A stretch of 64,000 nt of DNA from Flavobacterium sp. K5-23 (lineage in GTDB: Bacteria > Bacteroidota > Bacteroidia > Flavobacteriales > Flavobacteriaceae): positions 1,116,001-1,180,000 of the forward strand of contig NZ_CP056783.1 in NCBI RefSeq assembly GCF_023278045.1, given 5' to 3'. This document shows positions 24,895 through 33,605 of this stretch, in pieces. The notes below the pieces were generated by a model, which was given only the letters and a program-made list of their open reading frames with translations, did no database searches and was not told where the DNA came from. Positions within the stretch are counted from its first letter, which is position 1; each line of letters begins with the position of its first letter. A program made the translations under genes and the position numbers.

Positions 24895-25530
24895 ATGAAT
24901 TTCATCACCCCTTTATTTTTAGGATTTGTTACAGCTGTTATAGGGATTATTCCTCCGGGACTAATCAATATGACAGCCGCAAAGGTGAATCTTAAAGAAG
25001 GGAAAAGAAACGCATTGTGGTTTGTGCTTGGTGCTGTAATTGTTATTTTCTTCCAGGCTTATCTGGCGATATTATTCGCTTTGGCTATTGATAAACGTCC
25101 TGACATTGTTCTTTTATTGCGCGAAGTGGGTTTTGGAATTTTCGCTGCGCTAACCATTTATTTTTTATGGATTGCCAAAAAGCCAAAAATCAAGAAAGCC
25201 AATATCGAAAAAAGCAGCAAGAAGAAACGTTTTTTTCTTGGGATGTTACTCTCTTCACTCAATTTTTTCCCTATTCCGTACTACGTTTTTATTAGTATAA
25301 CGCTATCCTCATACATGCTGTTTTCTTTCAGTACAGTTTCTGTTTTTACTTTTGTAAGCGGAGTTGTCTTGGGTTCGTTCCTGGTTTTTTACTTTTACAT
25401 TTCATTCTTCAGTAGAATTGAAAATAAAGCCGAATCACTCCTTAAAAACATGAATACGATTATAGGAAGTATTACAGGCTTGGTTTCTGTAATTACTCTT
25501 TTCAATATAGTAAGATACTATTTGGGTTAA
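24895..25530 (+). CDS. LysE/RhtB-family transporter
   Basis: 211 residues with about six membrane spans. The N-terminal signature LGFVTAVIGIIPPGLINMTA corresponds to the LysE family pattern of a proline/glycine-rich first helix, followed by the positively charged loop KVNLKEGKRNALWF. Members export amino acids or similar small compounds from the cytoplasm. The substrate cannot be told. It follows trmB after 30 bases and is probably co-transcribed with it. Confidence 0.8.
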   Translation: MNFITPLFLGFVTAVIGIIPPGLINMTAAKVNLKEGKRNALWFVLGAVIVIFFQAYLAILFALAIDKRPDIVLLLREVGFGIFAALTIYFLWIAKKPKIKKANIEKSSKKKRFFLGMLLSSLNFFPIPYYVFISITLSSYMLFSFSTVSVFTFVSGVVLGSFLVFYFYISFFSRIENKAESLLKNMNTIIGSITGLVSVITLFNIVRYYLG

Positions 25531-25552
25531 AAAAACCATTTAATTATTACGG

Positions 25553-25578
25553 TATAAGGTATATAAGGTCATTTAAGT
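25553..25578 (+). repeat. Fragment of the TATAAG-type dispersed repeat
   Basis: TATAAGGTATATAAGGTCAT followed by TTAAG matches the first block of the composite repeats at 10.5-10.8 kb. Confidence 0.6.
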
Positions 25579-25745
25579 AGGGTGTAAATAATAAAACATT
25601 TTCCATTTTTTTATGGCAAAACTTTTATCTCAACACTAGATGATTCTAGATTCTGTTTTTTTAAACCTAAGCATTAGCTGAATACTATTTATTTTGAATT
25701 AAACGGTATATTTAAACTTGAATTTCTGCTGTTAAATAAATTCCT

Positions 25746-26075
25746 ATGTCAAACGATAATTTTTTTGAAAGAGTGTACGCTGTTGCGAGGCAAATTCCTT
25801 ACGGAAAGGTAACCTCTTATGGTGCTATTGCTAAAGTATTGGGTGCTGCGGGTTCCGCAAGAATGGTGGGCTATGCAATGAATGCAGCGCACAATATGGA
25901 GGATGTTCCGGCGCATCGGGTGGTAAATCGTAAAGGATTGCTCACTGGGAAATTCCATTTTGACGGAACTAATCTAATGCAGCAATTACTCGAAAGTGAA
26001 GGGATTGAAGTAATCGAAAACCAAATTGTAGATTTCGAAAAACATTTATGGACTCCGGAAGTAAGAGTTCAGTAA
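25746..26075 (+). CDS. Alkyltransferase-like (ATL/MGMT-fold) protein
   Basis: 109 residues covering the DNA-binding domain of O6-alkylguanine-DNA alkyltransferase: FFERVYAVARQIPYGKVTSYG, the helix-turn-helix with GSARMVGYAMNAA and the arginine finger, then VPAHRVVNRKGLLTGK. The acceptor cysteine of the PCHR motif is alanine (PAHR, Ala56), so it cannot remove alkyl groups. ATL proteins bind alkylated bases and flag them for nucleotide excision repair. Stands alone between trmB-lysE and mrp. No frameshift or other damage, so the change is not decay. Confidence 0.92.
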   Translation: MSNDNFFERVYAVARQIPYGKVTSYGAIAKVLGAAGSARMVGYAMNAAHNMEDVPAHRVVNRKGLLTGKFHFDGTNLMQQLLESEGIEVIENQIVDFEKHLWTPEVRVQ

Positions 26076-26258
26076 TTGTAAATTCAGTCTAACTTTTAAA
26101 TCAAAATCCACTCTTTTTTTGTTTTCGAATAAAACTATAAATGATATTTTAGGGCGCTTATTCGCTCGGTTTTTATTCGATTCAATCAATTGAAAAACAA
26201 ACCAAATTTCCTGATAATTACTGCTGATTTGCCTATCAATAAAACCAATTTAAAACGG

Positions 26259-26288
26259 TTGTTATAAAAATAGAATCTCTTATCTTTG
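26259..26288 (+). promoter_or_regulatory. Predicted promoter of the mrp-nfu unit
   Basis: TTG at 26259 and TATCTTTG at 26281-26288, with the same spacing as the tRNA-Asp promoters. It leaves an ~70-base leader before mrp. The rest of the 26076-26368 gap shows nothing else. Confidence 0.65.
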
Positions 26289-26368
26289 TAATCTGAAATC
26301 AGTTTAAATAAACATAGTCTTTTTTAGGGGTATGAATTACTTTAAACATCAAACTTGAAACTTTTATA

Positions 26369-27496
26369 ATGAAATTAGAAAGAAAAGACATTCTTAAAGC
26401 TTTAGAAACGATTACTGTAGCTGGAGAAGGAAAAAATATGGTAGAAAGTGGCGCGGTAACAAACGTAATCACTTTTGGGGATGAAGTAGTAGTTGATTTA
26501 GTATTACATACTCCGGCAATGCACATTAAGAAACGTGCAGAAGACGATATCAAAAAAACAATACACGATTTAGTTTCTGCGGATGCTAAAGTTAAAGTAA
26601 ATATCAAAGTGGAAGCTCCTGAAAAAGCGGAAATTAAAGGAAAACAAATTCCAGGAATAAAAAACATTATTGCCGTTGCCTCTGGTAAAGGAGGAGTAGG
26701 GAAATCTACTGTAACTGCAAATCTTGCCGTTTCATTAGCAAAAATGGGATTCTCAGTGGGAGTTCTTGATGCTGATATTTACGGGCCATCAATGCCTATC
26801 ATGTTTGACGTAGAAAACGAAAAACCAATCTCAGTGATGGTGGACGGAAAGTCAAAAATGAAACCAGTTGAGAGCTACGAAATAAAAATACTGTCTATCG
26901 GGTTTTTCACGGCTCCAAGTCAAGCGGTAATCTGGAGAGGTCCTATGGCTTCTAAAGCTTTGAACCAAATGATCTTTGATGCTGACTGGGGAGAACTGGA
27001 CTTTATGCTTATTGACCTTCCTCCAGGAACAGGAGACATTCACCTTTCTATCATGCAATCATTACCTGTTACAGGTGCGGTTGTTGTAAGTACTCCACAA
27101 GCAGTAGCTTTGGCTGATGCTAAAAAAGGAGTTTCCATGTTCCTATCTGAAGCGATCAATGTACCGGTACTTGGAATTATAGAAAATATGGCCTACTTCA
27201 CACCTGAAGAATTGCCTAATAATAAATATTACATCTTCGGACAAGAAGGAGCTAAGAACTTAGCGGCTGATCTTGAGGTTCCATTCTTAGGAGAGGTTCC
27301 TATCGTACAGTCGATTCGTGAAGCGGGAGATTACGGTCGTCCAGCAGCAATGCAAACAGGTTCAGTTATCGAAAGTGTTTTCGAAAACATTACTCGTAAA
27401 GTTGTTGAAGAAACAATAAAAAGAAACGAAAGTCTTCCTGCCAGCGAAGCAATCAAAATAACAACTATGGCAGGTTGTTCAGCAGTTAAAAAATAA
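26369..27496 (+). CDS. Mrp/ApbC-family Fe-S carrier ATPase
   Basis: 375 residues. An N-terminal MIP18/DUF59 domain (about 1-85) is fused to a P-loop ATPase of the NBP35/ApbC group with the deviant Walker A SGKGGVGKST (about 105-114), DADIYGPSMP and LPPGTGDIHLS. It loads iron-sulfur clusters onto apoproteins in the cytoplasm. The C-terminus ends MAGCSAVKK without the CxxC pair found in many homologues, so cluster binding may use other residues. The nfu-like gene follows after 43 bases, giving a two-gene cluster-assembly unit. Confidence 0.93.
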   Translation: MKLERKDILKALETITVAGEGKNMVESGAVTNVITFGDEVVVDLVLHTPAMHIKKRAEDDIKKTIHDLVSADAKVKVNIKVEAPEKAEIKGKQIPGIKNIIAVASGKGGVGKSTVTANLAVSLAKMGFSVGVLDADIYGPSMPIMFDVENEKPISVMVDGKSKMKPVESYEIKILSIGFFTAPSQAVIWRGPMASKALNQMIFDADWGELDFMLIDLPPGTGDIHLSIMQSLPVTGAVVVSTPQAVALADAKKGVSMFLSEAINVPVLGIIENMAYFTPEELPNNKYYIFGQEGAKNLAADLEVPFLGEVPIVQSIREAGDYGRPAAMQTGSVIESVFENITRKVVEETIKRNESLPASEAIKITTMAGCSAVKK

Positions 27497-27539
27497 TATA
27501 AGATTGAATATCATTATTCAAATCTTTAAATAAAAGAAT

Positions 27540-27779
27540 ATGACAACAGAAGAATTAATAATCGAAGTCCAAAAAGCACTCGAAGAAATCAGACCTTTTT
27601 TGAATTCTGACGGTGGAGATATATCTCTTGTTTCGATTGAGGACGGGAAGCATGTAAAAGTACGTCTTGAAGGTGCTTGTACCAGTTGTAGCGTTAACCA
27701 AATGACACTAAAAGCAGGAGTGGAAACTACTATTAAAAAGTTTGCACCCCAAATTGAAACTGTTGTAAATATCCTGTAA
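27540..27779 (+). CDS. NifU C-terminal-domain (Nfu) scaffold protein
   Basis: 79 residues, only the NifU-like domain. The cluster-binding CTSCSV motif (Cys47, Cys50) and the preceding LNSDGGDISLV segment are intact. Nfu proteins hold a [4Fe-4S] cluster at a dimer interface and pass it to targets; placement behind the Mrp ATPase fits. A strong bidirectional hairpin terminator follows. Confidence 0.93.
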   Translation: MTTEELIIEVQKALEEIRPFLNSDGGDISLVSIEDGKHVKVRLEGACTSCSVNQMTLKAGVETTIKKFAPQIETVVNIL

Positions 27780-27800
27780 AAAATATTTTGGGCGTGCCCC

Positions 27801-27853
27801 TTTTAAGAAAAAAGGCTATTCATCGTTGCGGTGATATGCCTTTTTTCTTAAAA
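27801..27853. terminator. Strong terminator after nfu
   Basis: Perfect 16-base inverted repeat TTTTAAGAAAAAAGGC / GCCTTTTTTCTTAAAA around a 21-base loop; it can act in either direction. Confidence 0.75.
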
Positions 27854-27994
27854 CGGTCGTTTTTTTAGGGTTATAGGTATGTGGTAATTTTTAAATCAAA
27901 AAAAATACCTGACAGCCACTGGCTGTCCTCCTCTTAATCTCAAATTTCACGCAAAACCAAATACAACCCACAACCTATAACTCATAATTAATTT

Positions 27995-28312
27995 ATGGAT
28001 GTTTTAATAAAGATTAAAGATAGAGAAGGAGTAGTACATGAATTGCAAGCTCCCACTGATATGGCCATGAACATCATGGAATTGTGTAAAGCGTATGAGT
28101 TGCCTGTAGAGGGAACTTGTGGTGGAATGGCAATGTGTGCTTCATGTCAATGTTATGTTCTTAATGACATACCATTACCTGAAATGGGAGATGATGAAGA
28201 AGCAATGCTCTCTGAGGCATTCTACGTGAAGTCAAACAGTCGTTTGGGTTGCCAAATTCCTATTACTGTAGAATTAGAAGGATTAGAACTGGAATTAGCA
28301 CCAGAAAATTAA
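27995..28312 (+). CDS. Adrenodoxin-type [2Fe-2S] ferredoxin
   Basis: 105 residues. Cluster ligands are Cys42, Cys48 and Cys51 in GTCGGMAMCASCQCY and Cys86 in SRLGCQIP, with the vertebrate/ISC-type C-x5-C-x2-C...C spacing. An extra cysteine at 53 is adjacent. The acidic loop EMGDDEEAML is typical of the interaction surface with partner oxidoreductases. An electron carrier for Fe-S assembly or cytochrome-type partners; its place 215 bases behind mrp-nfu hints at the former. It is terminated by the hairpin at 28356. Confidence 0.9.
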   Translation: MDVLIKIKDREGVVHELQAPTDMAMNIMELCKAYELPVEGTCGGMAMCASCQCYVLNDIPLPEMGDDEEAMLSEAFYVKSNSRLGCQIPITVELEGLELELAPEN

Positions 28313-28355
28313 AATAAACAGAGATTCATTTGAAATGAAAATTTCAAATTAAAAT

Positions 28356-28401
28356 AAAAAACCCAAATTCCAGTTTTAATAAATTGGAATTTGGGTTTTT
28401 T
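28356..28401. terminator. Shared terminator between ferredoxin and DUF3050 genes
   Basis: A 17-base inverted repeat AAAAAACCCAAATTCCA / TGGAATTTGGGTTTTTT with a 12-base AT loop; the convergent genes end on both sides. Confidence 0.85.
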
Positions 28402-28415
28402 ATTTTGTGTTTCTT

Positions 28416-29201
28416 CTATGTTGTAGCCATATGTGCTTCCATAATGTGCTCTTCAATGGCATCCCATAATCCAATGCGTTTTTCTAGTGCTTCAATAGAA
28501 ACAGCTTCGACTTCCTCCCATTTCAAGGCATCTTCCTCGCAAAGTTCAGTAATCATTTTCATCGCCATAGGTCCGTGTTCGTCAGCATCTAGTTCGATAT
28601 GTCTTTCGAAGTAGTAAATTAGTTTACTTAAATCGGTATCCGGAAAATTCTCTTGAAAGTTTTTTAGGATTGCAGTAAACATAGCAGGAATCAAATCTTC
28701 TCTTCCAAAAGTGAAAGCGGCAGCTACCTCGTGAGGTTTCCCTTGTTCGATCACGGTAAAAGTGAAATTTAAAAACGCTTTTATATTAGGATGTAAGTTG
28801 CTTGTTTTTATAGCCACAAATATATTCTGCAATGAATGTACTTCAGATAAGAAATTTTCTATTTCGGTTGTGTTAGCACCGCAATCTTTCATAGCATCAA
28901 TGTACATCTCGTAATGACTTTGACGGTGACCATCAAGCGTTAAATCAGATTCTTCGGCCAGAACAATTTCGTTTATTAAATATCGGGTCTCTGGATTTTT
29001 GGTTGCAAACCAAGGAGTTGTCGTACAAGTCAATTTAGATTGTAATGCCTTCAATAAAGACATAAAATCCCAAACTGCAAATACGTGATTTTCCAAAAAA
29101 CAATGTAAATCTTCAATTGTTTTTACGTTTTTATATAGCGGGTGTTGAAGTAAAATATCCTTTTTAGATTGTATTGCGGTATTTATTGTAGTAATGTCCA
29201 T
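28416..29201 (-). CDS. DUF3050 (heme-oxygenase-like fold) protein
   Basis: 261 residues from the ATG at 29201 (MDITTINTAIQSKKDI...). An in-frame start 60 bases earlier exists but lies inside the terminator hairpin of the upstream gene, so I reject it. The protein is all-helical with many His/Glu/Asp residues that suit a di-metal site in the heme-oxygenase-like fold: CFLENHVFAVWDFMSLLKAL near 30-50, ESDLTLDGHRQSHYEMY near 100, and YFERHIELDADEHGPMA near 200. Reaction unknown; related folds in this superfamily are oxygenases. Alone in its transcription unit. Confidence 0.85.
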   Translation of the reverse strand: MDITTINTAIQSKKDILLQHPLYKNVKTIEDLHCFLENHVFAVWDFMSLLKALQSKLTCTTTPWFATKNPETRYLINEIVLAEESDLTLDGHRQSHYEMYIDAMKDCGANTTEIENFLSEVHSLQNIFVAIKTSNLHPNIKAFLNFTFTVIEQGKPHEVAAAFTFGREDLIPAMFTAILKNFQENFPDTDLSKLIYYFERHIELDADEHGPMAMKMITELCEEDALKWEEVEAVSIEALEKRIGLWDAIEEHIMEAHMATT

Positions 29202-29225
29202 AAATTGAGTTTGATACAAAAGTAA

Positions 29226-29253
29226 AAAAGCTTCCTGAAAACAGGAAGCTTTT
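29226..29253 (-). terminator. Terminator after the acyl-CoA dehydrogenase gene
   Basis: Perfect 12-base stem AAAAGCTTCCTG / CAGGAAGCTTTT with an AAAA loop; on the minus strand it is followed by T residues. Confidence 0.85.
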
Positions 29254-29290
29254 ACTATCAATTTTATTAATACTTTAATAGTTGTTTACA

Positions 29291-30469
29291 TTATTTAAAC
29301 GCTGGAATTCCAGTAATGTCCATTCCTGTAATCAATAAATGAATGTCATGCGTACCTTCGTATGTAATTACCGACTCTAAGTTCATCATGTGTCGCATAA
29401 TGGAATATTCTCCTGAGATACCCATAGCTCCAAGAATTTGTCTCGCTTCACGAGCAATATTAATTGCCATATCCACATTGTTTCTTTTGGCCATAGAGAT
29501 TTGAGCTGTTGTAGCTTTACCTTCATTTCTCAATACTCCTAATCTCCAAGTCAATAATTGTGCTTTGGTGATTTCAGTAATCATTTCGGCTAATTTCTTT
29601 TGTTGTAATTGTGTTCCTGCAATAGGTTTGTCAAACTGGATTCTTTCTTTTGCATAACGCAGCGCTGTATCGTAGCAATCCATAGCTGCGCCTATAGCAC
29701 CCCATGCAATTCCGTAACGAGCAGAATCTAAACATCCCAGTGGAGCGCCTAATCCTGATTTGTTAGGCAATAAATTAGCTTTTGGCACTTTCACATTGTC
29801 AAAAATCAATTCTCCGGTAGAAGAAGCTCTTAACGACCATTTGTTATGTGTTTCTGGAGTTGTAAAACCTTCCATTCCGCGTTCAACGATCAATCCGTGA
29901 ATTCTTCCTTCTTCGTTTTTGGCCCATACTACAGCAACATCAGCAAATGGAGCATTCGAAATCCACATTTTAGCACCGTTCAGTAAATAATGGTCTCCCA
30001 TGTCTTTAAAGTTGGTAATCATACTTCCTGGGTCTGAACCATGGCTAGGTTCTGTCAAACCAAAACAACCAATCCATTCGCCTGTAGCAAGTTTAGGTAA
30101 ATATTTCATGCGTTGTTCTTCGTTTCCGTATTTCCAAATTGGATACATAACCAAAGAAGATTGTACTGATGAGGTAGAACGAACACCTGAATCACCACGC
30201 TCAATTTCTTGCATAATTAATCCGTAAGAGATTTGGTCTAATCCCGCACCACCATATTCAACAGGGATGTAAGGACCAAAACCTCCAATTTCACCCAAAC
30301 CTTTTACGATTTGTTTTGGAAATTCAGCTCTTTGAGCATATTCTTCAATAATAGGAGAAACTTCTTTTTTTACCCACGCACGAGCAGAGTCACGCACTAA
30401 TTTGTGCTCTTCCGTTAATAAATCATCTAATAGGTAGTAATCTGGAGCTTGAAATAAGTCTGGTTTCAT
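29291..30469 (-). CDS. Acyl-CoA dehydrogenase, glutaryl-CoA dehydrogenase-like
   Basis: 392 residues. FAD-dependent dehydrogenase fold in the order N-terminal helices, beta-barrel (IGCFGLTEPSHGSDPGSM, WISNAPFADVAVVWA), C-terminal helices. The catalytic glutamate sits in ITYEGTHDIHLLITGMDITG, the arrangement specific to glutaryl-CoA dehydrogenases rather than fatty-acyl enzymes. It would oxidise and decarboxylate glutaryl-CoA to crotonyl-CoA in lysine/tryptophan breakdown, passing electrons to ETF. Predicted cytoplasmic. The gap upstream (30470-30731) has no gene. No partner transferase gene is nearby. Confidence 0.9.
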   Translation of the reverse strand: MKPDLFQAPDYYLLDDLLTEEHKLVRDSARAWVKKEVSPIIEEYAQRAEFPKQIVKGLGEIGGFGPYIPVEYGGAGLDQISYGLIMQEIERGDSGVRSTSSVQSSLVMYPIWKYGNEEQRMKYLPKLATGEWIGCFGLTEPSHGSDPGSMITNFKDMGDHYLLNGAKMWISNAPFADVAVVWAKNEEGRIHGLIVERGMEGFTTPETHNKWSLRASSTGELIFDNVKVPKANLLPNKSGLGAPLGCLDSARYGIAWGAIGAAMDCYDTALRYAKERIQFDKPIAGTQLQQKKLAEMITEITKAQLLTWRLGVLRNEGKATTAQISMAKRNNVDMAINIAREARQILGAMGISGEYSIMRHMMNLESVITYEGTHDIHLLITGMDITGIPAFK

Positions 30470-30731
30470 ATTTAGCTTTTTATAATTTTTTATAATGTTT
30501 CTAACTAATGAATTAGCATGAACTAGCAGATTTATTGTATCGATATATGCTAGCAGCTATGGTAATTCGAATACAACAAATTTACACAAAGAAATATAAC
30601 AAAAGCATTATATATTGTTATAATTTAAAAAATATATGATTGTGTTGTAATAATTTCCGTTGCTGTCTTTTGGGTATCATTAGATGTAATCCTAGATAAA
30701 CTAAAAAAATTGGTGTTGAAAATGTATAAAG

Positions 30732-31445
30732 TTACATTTTCAAATAAAAGTCTTTTGTTAGCTCAATGTACTCTGGAGTGTAAATATGTCTAGCAGTTTC
30801 AATTACTAATTCGTCAACAAGAATAGTTGAAGTTTCATTTCGACTAAAAGCCAAAAGACTTCGTTTGATTTCTGTGGTTGGAGTTCCTTTTACGCGTGTT
30901 ATTTTTAGGGGATATAATTCGCATTCTTTGGCTAAAGCCAAGAAATTTTCTTCCTCTTTGAAAGGGATGATTACAGAAAAGATTCCGTTTTCAGAAAGAA
31001 ACATGGCCGCTGCTTCAATCAATTCCTCAAAAGGCATAGCGTCTTGAAAACGCGCCATATCTCTTTGATTGCATTCGGTTTTGTAATCTTCGCTGTAAAA
31101 AGGAGGGTTAGAAACAATTAGATCGTATTCGTCTTCTGGTTCTTCGACAAATTCGTCTAAACCAGCGTGAAAACAAAACAATCGTTCGCTCCAGGGGGAT
31201 TTCTCAAAATTATCCACCGATTGCTCGTAGGCTTCTTCGTCAATTTCCAATGCGTCAATTTGTTCGGCATGGCTTCTTTGAGCTAGCATCAAAGCAATTA
31301 CTCCAGTTCCTGTTCCAATATCTAAAATGCTGTTTGGATTGTTGTCCAATGGTGTCCAAGCGCCAAGTAAAACACCGTCAGTTCCAATTTTCATGGCACA
31401 ACGATCTTGTTCAAGTGAGAATTGTTTAAAGGAAAATTTTGACAT
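30732..31445 (-). CDS. tRNA1(Val) adenine-N6 methyltransferase
   Basis: 237 residues of the TrmN6/YfiC family. SAM-binding motif I ILDIGTGTGVIALMLAQRS (about 40-58), acidic EIDEEAYEQ, and the catalytic NPPFY motif (about 114-118) characteristic of N6-adenine methyltransferases, followed by the family HTH-free C-terminus VIETARHIYTPEYIELTKDF. Modifies A37 next to the anticodon. It lies 86 bases downstream of rimM in the same direction and may belong to that unit. Confidence 0.9.
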   Translation of the reverse strand: MSKFSFKQFSLEQDRCAMKIGTDGVLLGAWTPLDNNPNSILDIGTGTGVIALMLAQRSHAEQIDALEIDEEAYEQSVDNFEKSPWSERLFCFHAGLDEFVEEPEDEYDLIVSNPPFYSEDYKTECNQRDMARFQDAMPFEELIEAAAMFLSENGIFSVIIPFKEEENFLALAKECELYPLKITRVKGTPTTEIKRSLLAFSRNETSTILVDELVIETARHIYTPEYIELTKDFYLKM

Positions 31446-31531
31446 AGAAATTTCAGGTTGTAGATTGAGTAATGTTAATTTCAGATATTATTGAAACTGA
31501 CCACTAAAAACTGAATACTGATCACTAATAT

Positions 31532-32056
31532 TTAAAGGTACATTTCTATAAGACCTTCAGGTAAATCCATGACAACTTTTTTGTTGTCTCTGTCGATTTT
31601 CACAATGAAGTGATCAATCATTGGGATAAGCATTTCAACATCACCATTCAAAACCTCAAAAAGCGGTTGTGCAGTAGAGTCATTGATGGATACTATTTTT
31701 CCAAATACTCCAAGTCTTTTGTCTTCCACTTCAAAATCAATTACTTCGTGGAAATAGAATTTATTGCCAGAAAGTTTTGGCAACATATTTAAAGGAAGAT
31801 AGAGTTCGTTACCAATAATGGCGTCAGCCTCTTCCTCGGTATTCATATCTTCAAAACGAATTCTTAGGAAGTCGTTTTTATGCAGCGAACTGCTTTCAAT
31901 AAAAAAAGGAATCAAGTGTTTGTTGCATTCAACAAACACTGATTCCAGGTTTTCGTATAACTCAGGTTCGTCCGTGTCTAAATAGGCAAGAACTTCTCCT
32001 TTGAAACTAAATTTTTTAGCGATTTTACCTAAATAAAAACAATCTTCTTTACGCAT
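31532..32056 (-). CDS. rimM: Ribosome maturation factor RimM
   Basis: 174 residues. Two beta-barrel domains: the N-terminal part begins CFYLGKIAKKFSFKGEVLAY, and the PRC-barrel part contains YFHEVIDFEVEDKRLGVFGK and the final MDLPEGLIEMYL, the conserved end of RimM. Assists maturation of the 30S head by binding S19. It starts 15 bases behind rpsP, the ancestral rpsP-rimM order; trmD does not follow. Confidence 0.94.
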   Translation of the reverse strand: MRKEDCFYLGKIAKKFSFKGEVLAYLDTDEPELYENLESVFVECNKHLIPFFIESSSLHKNDFLRIRFEDMNTEEEADAIIGNELYLPLNMLPKLSGNKFYFHEVIDFEVEDKRLGVFGKIVSINDSTAQPLFEVLNGDVEMLIPMIDHFIVKIDRDNKKVVMDLPEGLIEMYL

Positions 32057-32071
32057 TTTCGCCTTCTAAAA

Positions 32072-32620
32072 TTATGCTTGAGCTTCTTCGTTGTTTTCTT
32101 CTGCAGCAGGAGCTTCTTCAGAAACTTCTTCTTCTACAGCAGGAGTAGCGGCAGCAATTGCGTCAGCTTCAGCTTGTGCAGCAGCAGCTAAACGTTTTGC
32201 GTTAACATCTTGTTCTGCTTTGAAAGCTTTAGCTTTAACATCAGCTTGCGCTTTAGTCAAACCTTCTTTCTTAGCATCAACTGTACCAGTTTTTGATTCT
32301 AACCAAGTAGCTAATTTTGCATCAGCTTGTTCTTGAGTTAAAGCACCCTTACGGATACCACCGTCAAGGTGATGTTTCAATAACGCACCTTTGTAAGAAA
32401 GGATTGCTCTAGCTGTATCAGTAGGTTGAGCACCATTGTGTAACCATTGAACTGCTTTATCAAGGTTTAAGTCGATAGTTGCAGGGTTAGTGTTTGGATT
32501 GTAAGTACCAATTTTTTCTAGGTATTTACCATCTCTTTTTGAGCGAGCATCTGCTGCTACTACCCAGTAAAAAGGTTTTCCTTTTTTACCGTGTCTTTGT
32601 AATCTAATTTTTACTGACAT
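32072..32620 (-). CDS. rpsP: Ribosomal protein S16 with long C-terminal extension
   Basis: 182 residues, about twice the usual bacterial length. Residues 1-80 are canonical S16 (VKIRLQRHGKKGKPFYWVV, NPNTNPATI, QPTDTARAILS). Residues ~100-182 form a Lys/Ala/Glu-rich helical tail ending in an almost pure Ala/Glu segment (EEEVSEEAPAAEENNEEAQA). Extended S16 proteins are known in Bacteroidota. Leads the rpsP-rimM operon; a TATCTTTG box lies on the minus strand at about 32676. The tail would reach beyond the 30S body; its role is unknown. Confidence 0.95.
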   Translation of the reverse strand: MSVKIRLQRHGKKGKPFYWVVAADARSKRDGKYLEKIGTYNPNTNPATIDLNLDKAVQWLHNGAQPTDTARAILSYKGALLKHHLDGGIRKGALTQEQADAKLATWLESKTGTVDAKKEGLTKAQADVKAKAFKAEQDVNAKRLAAAAQAEADAIAAATPAVEEEVSEEAPAAEENNEEAQA

Positions 32621-32820
32621 AATCGTTTGATTAAATTTTGAGGTTCTCGACCTCGATTAATTAAGGGTGCAAAGATAAGTTTTTTATTTGAATTTGCTAA
32701 TACTGTTTGTATTTTGATGAAAGGGAGTGAATTAGTCCATTATGGATTGATGATTATTGGCTAAAAACAGGTGTTATGAAGTGATAAATGTCTATTTTTG
32801 TTTGTCTAAAAGATTAGTTT

Positions 32821-33288
32821 ATGAGAAAGTTTATTTTACTTGTAATCGCGTTATTGCCTTTTGTCTCGTGTCAGGAAGATGTGAAATTCAACAATCCTTC
32901 TTTTCAAGGATTGCGTGACAATGTTTTTTGGCGTGCTGTGGATGCCAGGGCAACAATTGCCTCTGGAGGTGCTTTGACAATTAAAGCGTATACAGCAAAT
33001 GAAGTTGTTACCTTTAATACTAGTGCAGCTAAAGTTCAGACCTATGTATTAGGTACATCAGCGTCAAATGCTGTTTCTTATGTACTTACAAATGCCGAAG
33101 GTAGTATCACTTATGCTACAGGTTCTGGTTTTGGTGATGGCCAGATTGTGATAACAGAATATGATGCTGTTAATAAAACGGTATCGGGTTCGTTCCGATT
33201 TAATGCAAAAAACACTTCTAATAATCCCTTAGGTGGTCCTTCTTTGAATTTTCAACAAGGAATTTTCTATAAAATTCCCGTGAATTAA
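32821..33288 (+). CDS. DUF6252 lipoprotein
   Basis: 155 residues. Signal peptide with lipobox (LLPFVSCQED, acylated cysteine at about 17), so it is membrane-anchored and probably exposed. The mature domain is beta-rich (NVFWRAVDARATIASGGALTIKAY..., IVITEYDAVNKTVSGSFRFNA), which matches the DUF6252 family of small Bacteroidota surface lipoproteins; the GSFRF(N/A)A strand is diagnostic. No known function. Monocistronic. The following gap (33289-33605) has no supported gene; a TACATTTG box at 33573 probably drives the next gene. Confidence 0.8.
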   Translation: MRKFILLVIALLPFVSCQEDVKFNNPSFQGLRDNVFWRAVDARATIASGGALTIKAYTANEVVTFNTSAAKVQTYVLGTSASNAVSYVLTNAEGSITYATGSGFGDGQIVITEYDAVNKTVSGSFRFNAKNTSNNPLGGPSLNFQQGIFYKIPVN

Positions 33289-33605
33289 TAAGCTCTATTT
33301 GTTTTTTGTTATAGAACAGTAGGATAAATTTCTGACGGTTAAAACGGACCGTTTGTTTTATTGGAATTTTATTGAAATTCAATCTTTTATAAAGTTTAAT
33401 CTGCGGAATTGGAATAATATTATGAGTATAAGTTGTTGTTTCAAAGTATTTTGGCCAAATACTTTTTATATGATGTCCTTTTGTTTAATGCTATTCGACC
33501 CTTTTTTTAGTTTTTTTATAAAAATAAATTTAGAAATTAGCTAATATATAGTAGATTAGAAAAAAATAAGTTTACATTTGTTGCAATTATTATAAATAAG
33601 AACAT

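Noticed and set aside
27801..27853. Riboswitch-like structure before the ferredoxin gene
   Set aside because: It is a simple long inverted repeat flanked by A/T runs, best explained as a terminator; no conserved aptamer features seen.
33353..33544. 63-codon frame between the DUF6252 and RRM genes
   Set aside because: Unusual composition, no plausible start signal, and it is close to the expected promoter region of the RRM gene.
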